Below, piece by piece: positions 8,155 to 15,931 of a stretch of DNA of 36,307 nt; position 1 is the first letter of the stretch, and each line of letters begins with the position of its first letter. The notes under the pieces are model-generated. The model ran no database searches. It was not told where the DNA came from and was given only the letters and a program-made list of their open reading frames with translations. Where the stretch lies: the NCBI GenBank assembly GCA_028288405.1, contig JAQBNS010000047.1, forward strand, positions 1 to 36,307, given 5' to 3'. The translations under genes were made by a program, and so were the position numbers. Source of the DNA: Chitinophagaceae bacterium (GTDB taxonomy: Bacteria; Bacteroidota; Bacteroidia; Cytophagales; Cytophagaceae).

Positions 8155-8418
8155 ATGGCAAACGAAGAATTGAAACACACGCTGAAAGAACAGATCATCA
8201 AGTATTTGAACCTGTTGGAAAAAACTCCTGCAGACATCAAGGATGATCAGGTATTGTTCGGTGAAGAATTAGGATTGGATTCTATTGATTCCGTGGAGTT
8301 GATTGTCTTGTTGGAAAGAGAATACGGGATCAAAATCAAAGATCCTAAAGAAGGAAGAAAAGTATTGGTGGATGTCAATACGATGGCTGATTATATTCTA
8401 GCAAACAGAACTCGATAG
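8155..8418 (+). CDS. Acyl carrier protein of the dar operon
   Basis: 87 residues. The phosphopantetheine attachment motif is GEELGLDSIDSVELIVLLE, with Ser43 in the DSI motif as the modified residue. It is acidic around helix II and fits the four-helix ACP size. It is immediately upstream of a ketosynthase pair, so it is probably a pathway-specific carrier that holds the growing beta-ketoacyl chain, distinct from the fatty-acid AcpP. The next gene starts 5 bases after the stop. Confidence 0.93.
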   Translation: MANEELKHTLKEQIIKYLNLLEKTPADIKDDQVLFGEELGLDSIDSVELIVLLEREYGIKIKDPKEGRKVLVDVNTMADYILANRTR

Positions 8419-8423
8419 TTTCA

Positions 8424-9611
8424 GTGAGCAGGATTGTTGTTACCGGTATTGGCGTTATTACAGCCTTGGGTGATTCCCTGGCTGCTAATCGTGATGCCCT
8501 GAAAAAGGGACAATGCGGCATTTCTTTTTTAGAATTGTTCCCTTCCCGTTATGCGGAAACACTTCGCTTCGGTGAAGTGAAAGTGAGCAATGAACAATTG
8601 AGACAAAAGTTTAAGGTACAGGATAAGGGAGTTACAAGAACATCTTTACTCGCTATCCACGCTTTTGAAGAAGCACTAAAGAACAGTGGTTTGTCAACAG
8701 AACAACTGGCGTCTTATGATACGGCATTGATTGGTGCGAATACGGTAGGAGGCATGTGTCTTACCGATGAATTATACCACGATGCCAACAACGATACACA
8801 AGGTTCCGAATACATTTCATCGTACGATATCGGTTCCGTAAACTTATACATGCAGCAACGTTATGGAATTAAAGGCATAGGCAATACCATCAATACGGCT
8901 TGTTCTTCTTCTGCTAACGCTATTATGTATGGTGCGAGACTTATTCAACACGGTTTAGCGAAACGCGCGATCGTTGGCGGATCAGATAGTTTGGCAAAAT
9001 TTACCATCAACGGTTTTAATTCTCTACAGATCTTATCACCTGAAATCTGCCGGCCCTTTGATGCGGCACGTCAGGGTTTAAATTTGGGTGAAGGTGCTGC
9101 TTATCTGGTATTGGAAAAAGAAGAAGATGCCATCGGTAAAAAAATATACGCTGTTTTTTCCGGTGCTTGCAATGCCAGCGATGCTTTTCATCCCTCTTCA
9201 TTATCGGATGAAGGAGACGGACCTTATCTGGCCATGTCAGGTGCGATACAGGCAGCAGGCATAACGAGTAATCAGATTGATTTTGTGAATGCACACGGCA
9301 CGGCTACGGTCAACAATGACGAAGTGGAGAGCAAAGCCATGTTACGTTTGTTTAAAGAAGTACCCGCTTTTGCTTCCAGTAAATCCAATACCGGTCATAC
9401 GCTGGGTGGATCCGGGGCGATCGAAGCGGTGTACAGTATACTCAGTTTAGAGCATCAGGAATTATATCCGAGCCTTCATTTTGAAACAGCGATTGAAAGT
9501 ACAGGATTGAAACCTTTGTTAGCGTATGTGCAACAACCGGTGCAGCATGTCATGTCCAATTCATTTGGCTTTGGTGGAAATTGCAGTTCATTGATTTTTT
9601 CAAAAGCATGA
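8424..9611 (+). CDS. Beta-ketoacyl-ACP synthase (FabF-like ketosynthase)
   Basis: 395 residues starting with GTG (MSRIVVTGIGVITALGDS). The Cys-His-His catalytic set of KAS I/II enzymes is intact: Cys160 in NTACSSSANA, His291 in NAHGTATVNNDE, and Lys320/His325 in SSKSNTGHTLGGSGA. It probably elongates chains on the neighbouring ACP. Its stop overlaps the start of the following ketosynthase-like gene (ATGA at 9608-9611), as is typical of KS / chain-length-factor pairs in type II polyketide and aryl-polyene systems, so the two may form a heterodimer. Confidence 0.93.
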   Translation: MSRIVVTGIGVITALGDSLAANRDALKKGQCGISFLELFPSRYAETLRFGEVKVSNEQLRQKFKVQDKGVTRTSLLAIHAFEEALKNSGLSTEQLASYDTALIGANTVGGMCLTDELYHDANNDTQGSEYISSYDIGSVNLYMQQRYGIKGIGNTINTACSSSANAIMYGARLIQHGLAKRAIVGGSDSLAKFTINGFNSLQILSPEICRPFDAARQGLNLGEGAAYLVLEKEEDAIGKKIYAVFSGACNASDAFHPSSLSDEGDGPYLAMSGAIQAAGITSNQIDFVNAHGTATVNNDEVESKAMLRLFKEVPAFASSKSNTGHTLGGSGAIEAVYSILSLEHQELYPSLHFETAIESTGLKPLLAYVQQPVQHVMSNSFGFGGNCSSLIFSKA

Positions 9612-10651
9612 TTTACATTCATCAAATAGCGTCCGTATCTCCGCAAAAGGAATTAGTAGTGGCTTCCCTGGATGAAGTGAATGAATCTGCACATAATGTA
9701 TTGAAAGTTGTTGAACCCAAATACGAAGGAATCCCATTGAGTATCTTAAGGAGAATGGGCAAAGCGGTAAGAATGGGCGTAGGCACGGCACTTCCTTTGA
9801 TCAATCAGTTGGAGTTTCCTCTAAACGGAATTGTTATCGGTACAGCCAATGGCGGTATGGAAGATTGTATCAAGTTTCTCAATCAAGTCATCGAGTTTGA
9901 AGAAGGTACCTTAACACCCACCAATTTTGTACAAAGCACACCCAATGCGATTGCTTCTCAATTGAGTTTGTTGTCTGCCAATAAAGGCTATAACATCACA
10001 CACGTCAATCGTGGTCTGGCTTTTGAGAATGCCTTGCTCGATGTTTGGATGTTGCTCAAAGAAAATAGTACGCATACTTATTTGCTCGGTGGGGTGGAAG
10101 AAATCTCTTCCTACAATTATAACATCGATTACCTGGCGGATTGGTTTAAGAAAGAAGAAACCAGCAACAAAAAGATGTACGATTCGCAAACAGAAGGAAC
10201 TCTTTCTGGCGAAGGCTCTGCCATGTTCATTGTCAATGCTGTTCCAACGAATGCACTTGCTCAGATTGATGCGTTGCAGTTGATGCATACAGAGGATGTA
10301 ACAGAGATAGAGAAACAATTAAATTATTTTTTAAAACAACATGTGGCCGATGGAGAATCCATTGATCTGTTGTTGTCCGGAGAAAATGGGGATATTCGTC
10401 CCCGTCATTTTTTTGAAGCGGTGGAATGTATTCTTAGTGGTGCTACTGTTGCGCGGTTTAAACACCTGACCGGTGATTTTGCAACGGCTTCTGCATTGGC
10501 TCTAACTATTGCCTGTCAATTGATTCAAAGCAATGTACTTCCGGATCATATGATCAAAATGGATCGTAAGAAAAAGAATTTGAAAAAAGTGTTGATCTAT
10601 AACCAACACAAAGGGGTACAACATAGTTTTATCCTTGTCTCCAAGCCTTGA
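9608..10651 (+). CDS. Catalytically degenerate ketosynthase partner (chain-length-factor-like)
   Basis: 347 residues from ATG 9608, which overlaps the previous stop by 3 bases; a longer frame from 9581 would overlap the upstream gene by 31 bases and is less likely. Thiolase-fold landmarks remain (IGTANGGMEDC; FVQSTPNAIASQL; GTLSGEGSAMF), but the nucleophile region reads ITHVNRGLAFENALLD with no Cys. The HGTxT site reads LLSGENGDIRP, and the GHxxGxxG site reads HLTGDFATASAL. All three catalytic residues therefore appear lost. By analogy with chain length factors it may be a structural partner of the KS encoded upstream. The role is inferred from sequence loss and coupling. Confidence 0.87.
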   Translation: MIYIHQIASVSPQKELVVASLDEVNESAHNVLKVVEPKYEGIPLSILRRMGKAVRMGVGTALPLINQLEFPLNGIVIGTANGGMEDCIKFLNQVIEFEEGTLTPTNFVQSTPNAIASQLSLLSANKGYNITHVNRGLAFENALLDVWMLLKENSTHTYLLGGVEEISSYNYNIDYLADWFKKEETSNKKMYDSQTEGTLSGEGSAMFIVNAVPTNALAQIDALQLMHTEDVTEIEKQLNYFLKQHVADGESIDLLLSGENGDIRPRHFFEAVECILSGATVARFKHLTGDFATASALALTIACQLIQSNVLPDHMIKMDRKKKNLKKVLIYNQHKGVQHSFILVSKP

Positions 10652-10725
10652 TGGAAGCCAGGTGCATCACACCTTCTGGCATGATTTTAGGACATAACCA
10701 TTCAAACCACCGCCTGATTGTATGA
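10651..10725 (+). CDS. Possible 24-residue coupling ORF
   Basis: A 24-codon frame begins at ATG 10651, overlapping the stop of the ketosynthase partner (TGATG), and ends in TGA 10723-10725, which overlaps the next gene's ATG (10722-10724). It includes the string SGMILGHNHSNHRLIV. Being framed on both sides by stop/start overlaps is what a translational coupling bridge would look like. It is too short to claim a product and may be chance. Confidence 0.25.
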   Translation: MEARCITPSGMILGHNHSNHRLIV

Positions 10726-11771
10726 AATTAAAAAATATAGTAATACTCTCTTTTTTTCTAACCGCACTATTTCCCTTCGCCTCGTTTGCTCAATCGGATT
10801 CATTAGGAATGCTCGGTGACCAATTGGATTTGTATGGTGTCCTGGATTTGTTTAAAAACTCGGATAATCTGGAAGAGTTTGAGAAAAAATTAAACAGCGA
10901 AGACAACGAGGTAAACAACCTTGATCTGAACAACGATGACAAGATTGATTATATCAGAGTAGTCGATTACCAGGATGGAAACGGACATGCGATTGTCTTA
11001 CAAGTTCCCATCAATGAAACCGAATCGCAGGATGTGGCGGTGATAGAACTGGATAATACGGCTGATGGTCAGGCACACATTCAAATTGTAGGAGATGAAG
11101 ATTTGTATGGAAAGAATTATATCGTAGAACCATTAGATAATTCACAACCTGCTAATAATTCCGTAACGAATAACAATACCACAGTCGTTGTCAATGTATG
11201 GGGATGGAGACCTGTTCGCTATTTTTACGGGCCTCATTATCGTGCGTGGATTTCTCCCTGGCGTTGGAATGCTTATCCTGTATGGTGGAGACCATGGAGA
11301 CCTTTAGGCTGGTATGCTTATCATCCGAGGCTTGTACGCTACCATACGTATGGAAGAGTTGTCGTAGTCAGAAGGAGTCCAAGAATTTATACCACAGTAT
11401 ATGCACCGCGCAGAGTGGTCTCTAAAGTTGTGATTAATAATAGAGCACCGCGTCCTAATTATTATAATAGACAAAACAACGGACAGAATTATAATCAGGG
11501 CAGACAAAATAATACACCGAATGCTAATCAGGGCAAGCAGAATAATGGTCAGAATGGTACCGATGGCGGTAGAAATTATAACGAAGGAAGACAGAATAAA
11601 ACGCAGAACTTAGATCAGCAAAACAAGGAGCAAGCAAAACCAAACAGAGAACAACGTGCGGAAAGAAAACAATCCAATAGTGAAGGCGGCAAACAGCAGC
11701 GCGTAAAAGGAGAAGGCAGAAACCACCAAAGGTATGCCGGAGGCGGTGGCAGAGGAAGAAGAGGAAAGTAA
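10722..11771 (+). CDS. Secreted low-complexity protein at the end of the dar operon
   Basis: 349 residues. A signal peptide ends ...FPFASFAQ. The next ~120 residues form an acidic domain with a calcium-loop-like stretch DLNNDDKIDYIRVVD (D-x-N-x-D-x-x-D spacing). A short Trp/Tyr/Arg-rich block follows (WGWRPVRYFYGPHYRAW and on), and the last ~110 residues are dominated by Asn, Gln, Gly and Arg with repeated NYNQGRQNN-like units, ending GGGGRGRRGK. Proteins of this build occur in Bacteroidota without known function. A bidirectional terminator follows. Linkage to the operon is suggested by the 70-base gap and the coupling ORF. It could equally have a separate promoter and an envelope role. Confidence 0.85.
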   Translation: MKLKNIVILSFFLTALFPFASFAQSDSLGMLGDQLDLYGVLDLFKNSDNLEEFEKKLNSEDNEVNNLDLNNDDKIDYIRVVDYQDGNGHAIVLQVPINETESQDVAVIELDNTADGQAHIQIVGDEDLYGKNYIVEPLDNSQPANNSVTNNNTTVVVNVWGWRPVRYFYGPHYRAWISPWRWNAYPVWWRPWRPLGWYAYHPRLVRYHTYGRVVVVRRSPRIYTTVYAPRRVVSKVVINNRAPRPNYYNRQNNGQNYNQGRQNNTPNANQGKQNNGQNGTDGGRNYNEGRQNKTQNLDQQNKEQAKPNREQRAERKQSNSEGGKQQRVKGEGRNHQRYAGGGGRGRRGK

Positions 11772-11786
11772 ATGAGTACAGAATAA

Positions 11787-11825
11787 AAAAAGAGCGTCTT
11801 GGTTTTACATCAAGACGCTCTTTTT
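11787..11825. terminator. Bidirectional intrinsic terminator between convergent genes
   Basis: A perfect 15-bp stem (AAAAAGAGCGTCTTG and its complement) with a 9-base loop has an A-run before and a T-run after it. It can therefore end transcription from both the 10722 gene and the convergent 14938 gene. Confidence 0.9.
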
Positions 11826-11845
11826 AGATCTCCTATAGGCGTGAC

Positions 11846-14800
11846 CTATTCTTTTATAAGTTTAAAAATGTTTTCCGTTTTTCTATCTCTTATTTTTAAG
11901 ATATACATACCTGTTTGTAGGTATTCCGGAAGGATATATTCCGTGTAGGTTTCAAAAACGATACGCTTTTCAAGCAGTAAAGAACCGGTTGTGGTGTAAA
12001 GCTGAAGCAATACATCTGAAGATTCTTCCTGTGCATGTATGGAAACGGTAAATGATGATGGGCTTGGATTGGGGAATACATTGATTTGAGTTTGTAATCC
12101 TTCATCCGATACCACTACGATACTGCTGTACATGAATGTGCCGTCAGTATCCGTTTGTTTGATGCGGTAATAACTTGTACCGGCAATCGGTGAAGCATCA
12201 TAAGCCCAATAACTATCACCTGTTCTGTTCACTGTGCTGTTTAGAGGTTCGAAAGCGATACCGTCTGCTGAACGCTCCAGTTGAAACACTCCCGGTTCAG
12301 GAGTGGATGCGATTCGCCAGATCACTTTGTTTTGTGTGTCTTCTTTGTGTGCCGTGATGGAAATGAAATCTACAGGCAAGGTACCGCAACTTCTTACCTG
12401 CACCGGTGTTCTGGCACAAGTAGAGGCAGCTTTCACCACCCAGTTATAAATAGCAGGCATGCCTGCGATGGCACAGGAAGTAGCACAAGCATAACCAGTG
12501 GTGGTAATGAGGTTGCTGTGTGTCTTAGGATGTACGATGGTACTGATACTGCCTTTGTAGTAAGCAAAAGCCTGAACCGCTTTTAAACGAATACGGTATC
12601 CCGTTGCTGCAGGAAGTAAGAGTGCTGTAGGTAAGGTAATGACCGCGCTTGTAATCACAGGAGTACCGCTGTTGATCATAGCTGTAGGGTAGGAGATCGT
12701 TGCGGTATAACTAAAACCGGTTGACAGATTATCAATGAATACATCAACGGATAGTGTGCCTCCACTGAAATAAACAATCACATCCGTGGTAAATGAAACC
12801 AGTGTGATGGGTTTAAGTACATCAAAGGATAACCAATCGCTATTGGAGGTAGCGTTAGGATTACCATTAGATACCTGATTGGTAAATCCATTCGCAGCAG
12901 TTTTAGGAACGATGGTTGTATTGTATAGCGCTTCATCTGCCACATAGAAAATATAGGGTCCTGGTCCTGCCAGACTGCCTGTTGTATACGAACTACCGGT
13001 AGCTAAAGCACTGCCGCCGGTAGCTGCGCTGTACCATTTGTAAGTTCCTCCGGTGTTGCTTACGGTAAGTATGGCTGTAGAAGGGAAGTTCACGCATACC
13101 CCCGAATTCGTTGTGAGTGCATTCGAACTGATAATGACATCGTCTGCTTTCATCGGCAAACAACTAGGATCCGTTACTTCTACGCGATACGTTCCAGGTA
13201 CAGTTACGGTGAGGTAACGCGTCACATCCAATGTCAAGACTACACCGTCTTTTTTCCATACATACGTAACATTTGTACCGGAGTGTCCCGCATCTAATGT
13301 GATGGATCCGCTGCTGCATAAATTTTGATCCGCGCCGAGATTAACGGTGAAGGTATTGCTGACAACGATCGTATCGTAACGTGCACAATCTGTGCTTCCT
13401 CCCACTTTTATCCAGTAGGTGCCCGCTGCATTGACGCTAAGGGTAGTCGTTGTGGCTCCTGTACTCCATAAGATAGGAGAGCCTCCCATGTTGCCCGGAT
13501 CTAACATAATGCTTCCGCCGGTACCACACAGTGAAGAGTCTTCACCCAGATCCGGTTGTGCTACTCCGCGGTAAAGATTCCATGGTCTGCCCGGATCGAC
13601 GACCGTTCGTGCCTTGTTGAAGAAGAATCCTTTGTCCCCGTAAGTTGTTTTTAGAGAATAGTCGGTGCCTTGAGCGACTCCTTTTCCTCCAAGCCATCCG
13701 ATAAAACCCGCATCAATAAATCCGGTGAAATTGTTGAACATGTATTGAACGAAGGTATCTTCATAACTCTGACTCGCATTAGGGAGCGGGACATAAGGTG
13801 CGACAGGTGGATTGGTCAATGTAATACCATAACCTGCCGCGTTAGTTGTTTGCCCTAAACTGATTTGCCAACCGATAATGGGTAAGCAAACAGATTGTCC
13901 AAGTTTTTTAAAGAAATATAAATAGTTTTGCATTTGTTGATCGCCCCACATCCAGTTATTAGCAGGAAGATAACCAGCCGCTACTAATCCGTTTTTTTCT
14001 GAAATCAGAAAATCACTTTTATCAAATCCGGGATTGATCAATAAACTTTTATAAAAATCCGCTTGATAGTTAACAGCTGCATCTAGCTGCGCGGTATTAT
14101 ACCATACAGTCCCTGCTCTGGGCGGGGCTGGTGGCATGTTTTGACTGGTATTGGCTCCCCATAGATTAACAGTAAGTCCGCAGTAAGCTTGAGGATTGTA
14201 TATTCGAATGGTTTTGATAATGCCTTGTACAAAACCTCTGAAGGTATTGGGTAGTCCTGCCAGGTAACTATAGTTGGGATCTGCTGCAATGGTTGACATG
14301 GCAGCAGGCATACCTAATCCAATACCAGAGCCCGTTAACGCCGTGGCGCCATAGCCTCCATCGTATAACTCTTTGATGATGTATCCGAAAAGATCAGGTT
14401 CCAGAATAAAAATTTCTTTTTTACCTGCTCCGGTTTGAGCGACATATTTAATATTTAGAAAATATTTTTTTAACCAGGCCGCATTGGCGATGTTATCTCG
14501 GGCTCCTGCTGCACCTGTTTCTTCCTGCGCCATGTAGATCACCCAGGCACAACGCATGCCTGCTACATCGGCATCGTAACGCATGCTCGGCAACAAATCT
14601 AATCCGTAGGGAACGATGCCTTTCTGATTGTTCCAATTGGTAGATGTATCGACTCCGGCATTGATGTATTTATAATGGTAGAGAACAGACTTTTTATTCG
14701 GATCAGCCGCGTTGTAAGTACTTAATCCATTTGCTTTACTGATGACATCCAACCAGTAGCCGGTTTCTCCTACTTCATTTGGTTTTTTATAATCATTCAC

Positions 14801-14938
14801 CAATCCCAAATAAAAATCATCCCATCCATCCGGGGGTCTACCCCAACTGGAATTGTGTTGCGCATACACTGTTGTTCCGAAAAACAAATGGTGTAAAGTA
14901 ATGAAGACAATAACGGTTAAAAATTTCTTGGGAGTCAT
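11846..14938 (-). CDS. Large T9SS-exported protein with a glycoside-hydrolase-like N-domain and Ig-like modules
   Basis: 1030 residues. A signal peptide (to VYAQ, residue 27) is followed by a ~430-residue domain with strand-end motifs such as KKEIFILEPDLFGYI (E180-P181-D182), YCGLTVNLWGAN and VCLPIIGWQISLG. These suggest a TIM-barrel-like hydrolase, and the EPD turn recalls GH6-type enzymes, but I cannot assign a family. Residues ~465-660 hold Ig-like repeats (LGEDSSLCGTGGSIMLDPG; LGADQNLCSSGSITLDAG) typical of gliding bacteria. The last ~80 residues (VFPNPSPSSFTVSIH ... YILKIRDRKTENIFKLIKE) are a type A T9SS sorting domain. The protein is probably surface-attached or released, perhaps acting on polysaccharide. 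Confidence 0.88.
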   Translation of the reverse strand: MTPKKFLTVIVFITLHHLFFGTTVYAQHNSSWGRPPDGWDDFYLGLVNDYKKPNEVGETGYWLDVISKANGLSTYNAADPNKKSVLYHYKYINAGVDTSTNWNNQKGIVPYGLDLLPSMRYDADVAGMRCAWVIYMAQEETGAAGARDNIANAAWLKKYFLNIKYVAQTGAGKKEIFILEPDLFGYIIKELYDGGYGATALTGSGIGLGMPAAMSTIAADPNYSYLAGLPNTFRGFVQGIIKTIRIYNPQAYCGLTVNLWGANTSQNMPPAPPRAGTVWYNTAQLDAAVNYQADFYKSLLINPGFDKSDFLISEKNGLVAAGYLPANNWMWGDQQMQNYLYFFKKLGQSVCLPIIGWQISLGQTTNAAGYGITLTNPPVAPYVPLPNASQSYEDTFVQYMFNNFTGFIDAGFIGWLGGKGVAQGTDYSLKTTYGDKGFFFNKARTVVDPGRPWNLYRGVAQPDLGEDSSLCGTGGSIMLDPGNMGGSPILWSTGATTTTLSVNAAGTYWIKVGGSTDCARYDTIVVSNTFTVNLGADQNLCSSGSITLDAGHSGTNVTYVWKKDGVVLTLDVTRYLTVTVPGTYRVEVTDPSCLPMKADDVIISSNALTTNSGVCVNFPSTAILTVSNTGGTYKWYSAATGGSALATGSSYTTGSLAGPGPYIFYVADEALYNTTIVPKTAANGFTNQVSNGNPNATSNSDWLSFDVLKPITLVSFTTDVIVYFSGGTLSVDVFIDNLSTGFSYTATISYPTAMINSGTPVITSAVITLPTALLLPAATGYRIRLKAVQAFAYYKGSISTIVHPKTHSNLITTTGYACATSCAIAGMPAIYNWVVKAASTCARTPVQVRSCGTLPVDFISITAHKEDTQNKVIWRIASTPEPGVFQLERSADGIAFEPLNSTVNRTGDSYWAYDASPIAGTSYYRIKQTDTDGTFMYSSIVVVSDEGLQTQINVFPNPSPSSFTVSIHAQEESSDVLLQLYTTTGSLLLEKRIVFETYTEYILPEYLQTGMYILKIRDRKTENIFKLIKE

Positions 14939-15055
14939 GTTAATTGTCTGATGATTAACTTTATAATATAACTATTTTTATAATGATTATACTTTAAAGA
15001 CGAAGAATTTAAAGTGCTTTTTTAAGATAACGGCTTATCGTTTCATACAAGCCTC

Positions 15056-15105
15056 TTTCTTTTCTTTTGCTCTGCCAAAAGAAAAGAAATCCCGAGGCTT
15101 CGGGA
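15056..15105. repeat. Double hairpin (14-bp palindrome plus TCCCGA palindrome)
   Basis: TTTCTTTTCTTTTG (15056-15069) pairs perfectly with CAAAAGAAAAGAAA (15076-15089) around a 6-base loop. Directly next, TCCCGA (15090-15095) and TCGGGA (15100-15105) form a second hairpin followed by an A-run. I recall hairpins of this type being common between genes in Bacteroidota. Confidence 0.75.
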
Positions 15106-15126
15106 AAAAAGGCAGCCACCAAAAGC

Positions 15127-15193
15127 AATCTCTAAAGACATAGTGGATCTTTTTAGTGTACGTAGTTAATTGATGAGAATGTCTTTAGAGATT
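15127..15193. repeat. 15-bp perfect inverted repeat
   Basis: AATCTCTAAAGACAT (15127-15141) and its exact complement (15179-15193) are separated by 37 bases. This could be the ends of a small degenerate mobile element or a long stem-loop. Confidence 0.7.
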
Positions 15194-15262
15194 CGCTCTT
15201 TTCCTGGACGCCCACCGCACAAATTGAGAAACAGAAACAGATCGTAGAAACAGTTTAATGAG

Positions 15263-15377
15263 TTGCGTGAGGGATAGTAGCGGAAAGCCCACAGCGAGGC
15301 TCGAAGTTTGTTCATGTAAATCAGTTTGATTCGAGCGAGGACTTGTAGCGGATAGCCCGACCCGAAGGGACATGCCC
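15263..15377 (+). repeat. Dispersed repeat family A, copy 1
   Basis: A 115-bp element running from TTGCGTGAGGGATAGTAGCG to AGCCCGACCCGAAGGGACAT plus GCC. The same unit recurs at 32498-32612 with the same length and the same end sequences, and a degenerate copy lies at 19456-19566 in reverse. Inside it are two related halves (AGCGGAAAGCCC and AGCGGATAGCCC). Nothing in it encodes a convincing protein. Confidence 0.8.
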
Positions 15378-15430
15378 CAATTCATCCAACTCTATTGATA
15401 TGAACTATCAAACTATAAAAATATATAATC

Positions 15431-15931
15431 CTACTTCACACTATTCAACTCTATCGCCTGCATCGAATGAATTTTCTTATCCTCTAAAGTAAAACGCAGC
15501 AGTGTTCGTACTTTTTGAAACCCATGTTTACCGGCTGCTCCGGGATTGAGGTGCAATAGATTGTTAAATTTAGGATCGTGGCTGACTCTTAAGATGTGAG
15601 AATGTCCGCATACCCAGATGTCCGGTTTGTCGCGTAGCACAAGGGCTTTGGCATCGGGAGGATAATAACCGGGTTTGCCTCCGATGTGGAACATCGATAT
15701 TTTATAACCTTCGCGTTCGAAGCATTGATACAGGGGAACTTCTTGTCTGATTTCTTTGCCGTCGATGTTGCCGTACACGCCTACCAGGGGTTTGAAATCT
15801 TGTAAGGCAGTGACTGTTTTCAGATCGCCCCAATCTCCGGCATGCCATATTTCATCGCATTCTGCGAAGTGTATAAAGACTGCAGGATCGAGGTAACTGT
15901 GCGTATCCGATAGAAGACCGATGCGTAACAT
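15431..15931 (-). CDS. YfcE/MJ0936-family metallophosphoesterase
   Basis: 166 residues, the normal size of this small phosphodiesterase family. Metal-ligand motifs are complete: SDTHS (D9, H11), GDWGD (D33), GNID (N55), FHIGG (H82) and CGHSH (H110, H112). Members hydrolyse phosphodiester or phosphomonoester substrates with Mn; the cellular substrate is generally unknown. Its ATG overlaps the stop of the upstream DUF6134 gene by one base, so it is the last gene of a pyrE - DUF6134 - phosphoesterase operon. Confidence 0.93.
   Translation of the reverse strand: MLRIGLLSDTHSYLDPAVFIHFAECDEIWHAGDWGDLKTVTALQDFKPLVGVYGNIDGKEIRQEVPLYQCFEREGYKISMFHIGGKPGYYPPDAKALVLRDKPDIWVCGHSHILRVSHDPKFNNLLHLNPGAAGKHGFQKVRTLLRFTLEDKKIHSMQAIELNSVK

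Larger units (their letters stand above)
14939..15430. other. Gene-free region with palindromes and a dispersed repeat
   Basis: 492 bases between two minus-strand genes. It holds a 14-bp perfect palindrome (15056-15089), a short TCCCGA/TCGGGA hairpin (15090-15105), a 15-bp inverted repeat (15127-15141 / 15179-15193) and a 115-bp copy of repeat family A (15263-15377). A reading frame on the minus strand across the last repeat has no protein-like features. The first ~110 bases are AT-rich and presumably carry the promoter of the 14938 gene; no consensus was found there. Confidence 0.7.

Noticed and set aside
15185..15385. A 66-codon minus-strand frame over repeat family A, and a similar one at 32273-32614
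   Set aside because: The peptides look alike only because the DNA is a repeat; they have no protein-like composition and the second one overlaps mutS2.
14939..15430. Search for a tRNA, small RNA or CRISPR array in the gene-free stretch
   Set aside because: The palindromes do not fold into a cloverleaf, and there are no regularly spaced repeats with unique spacers.
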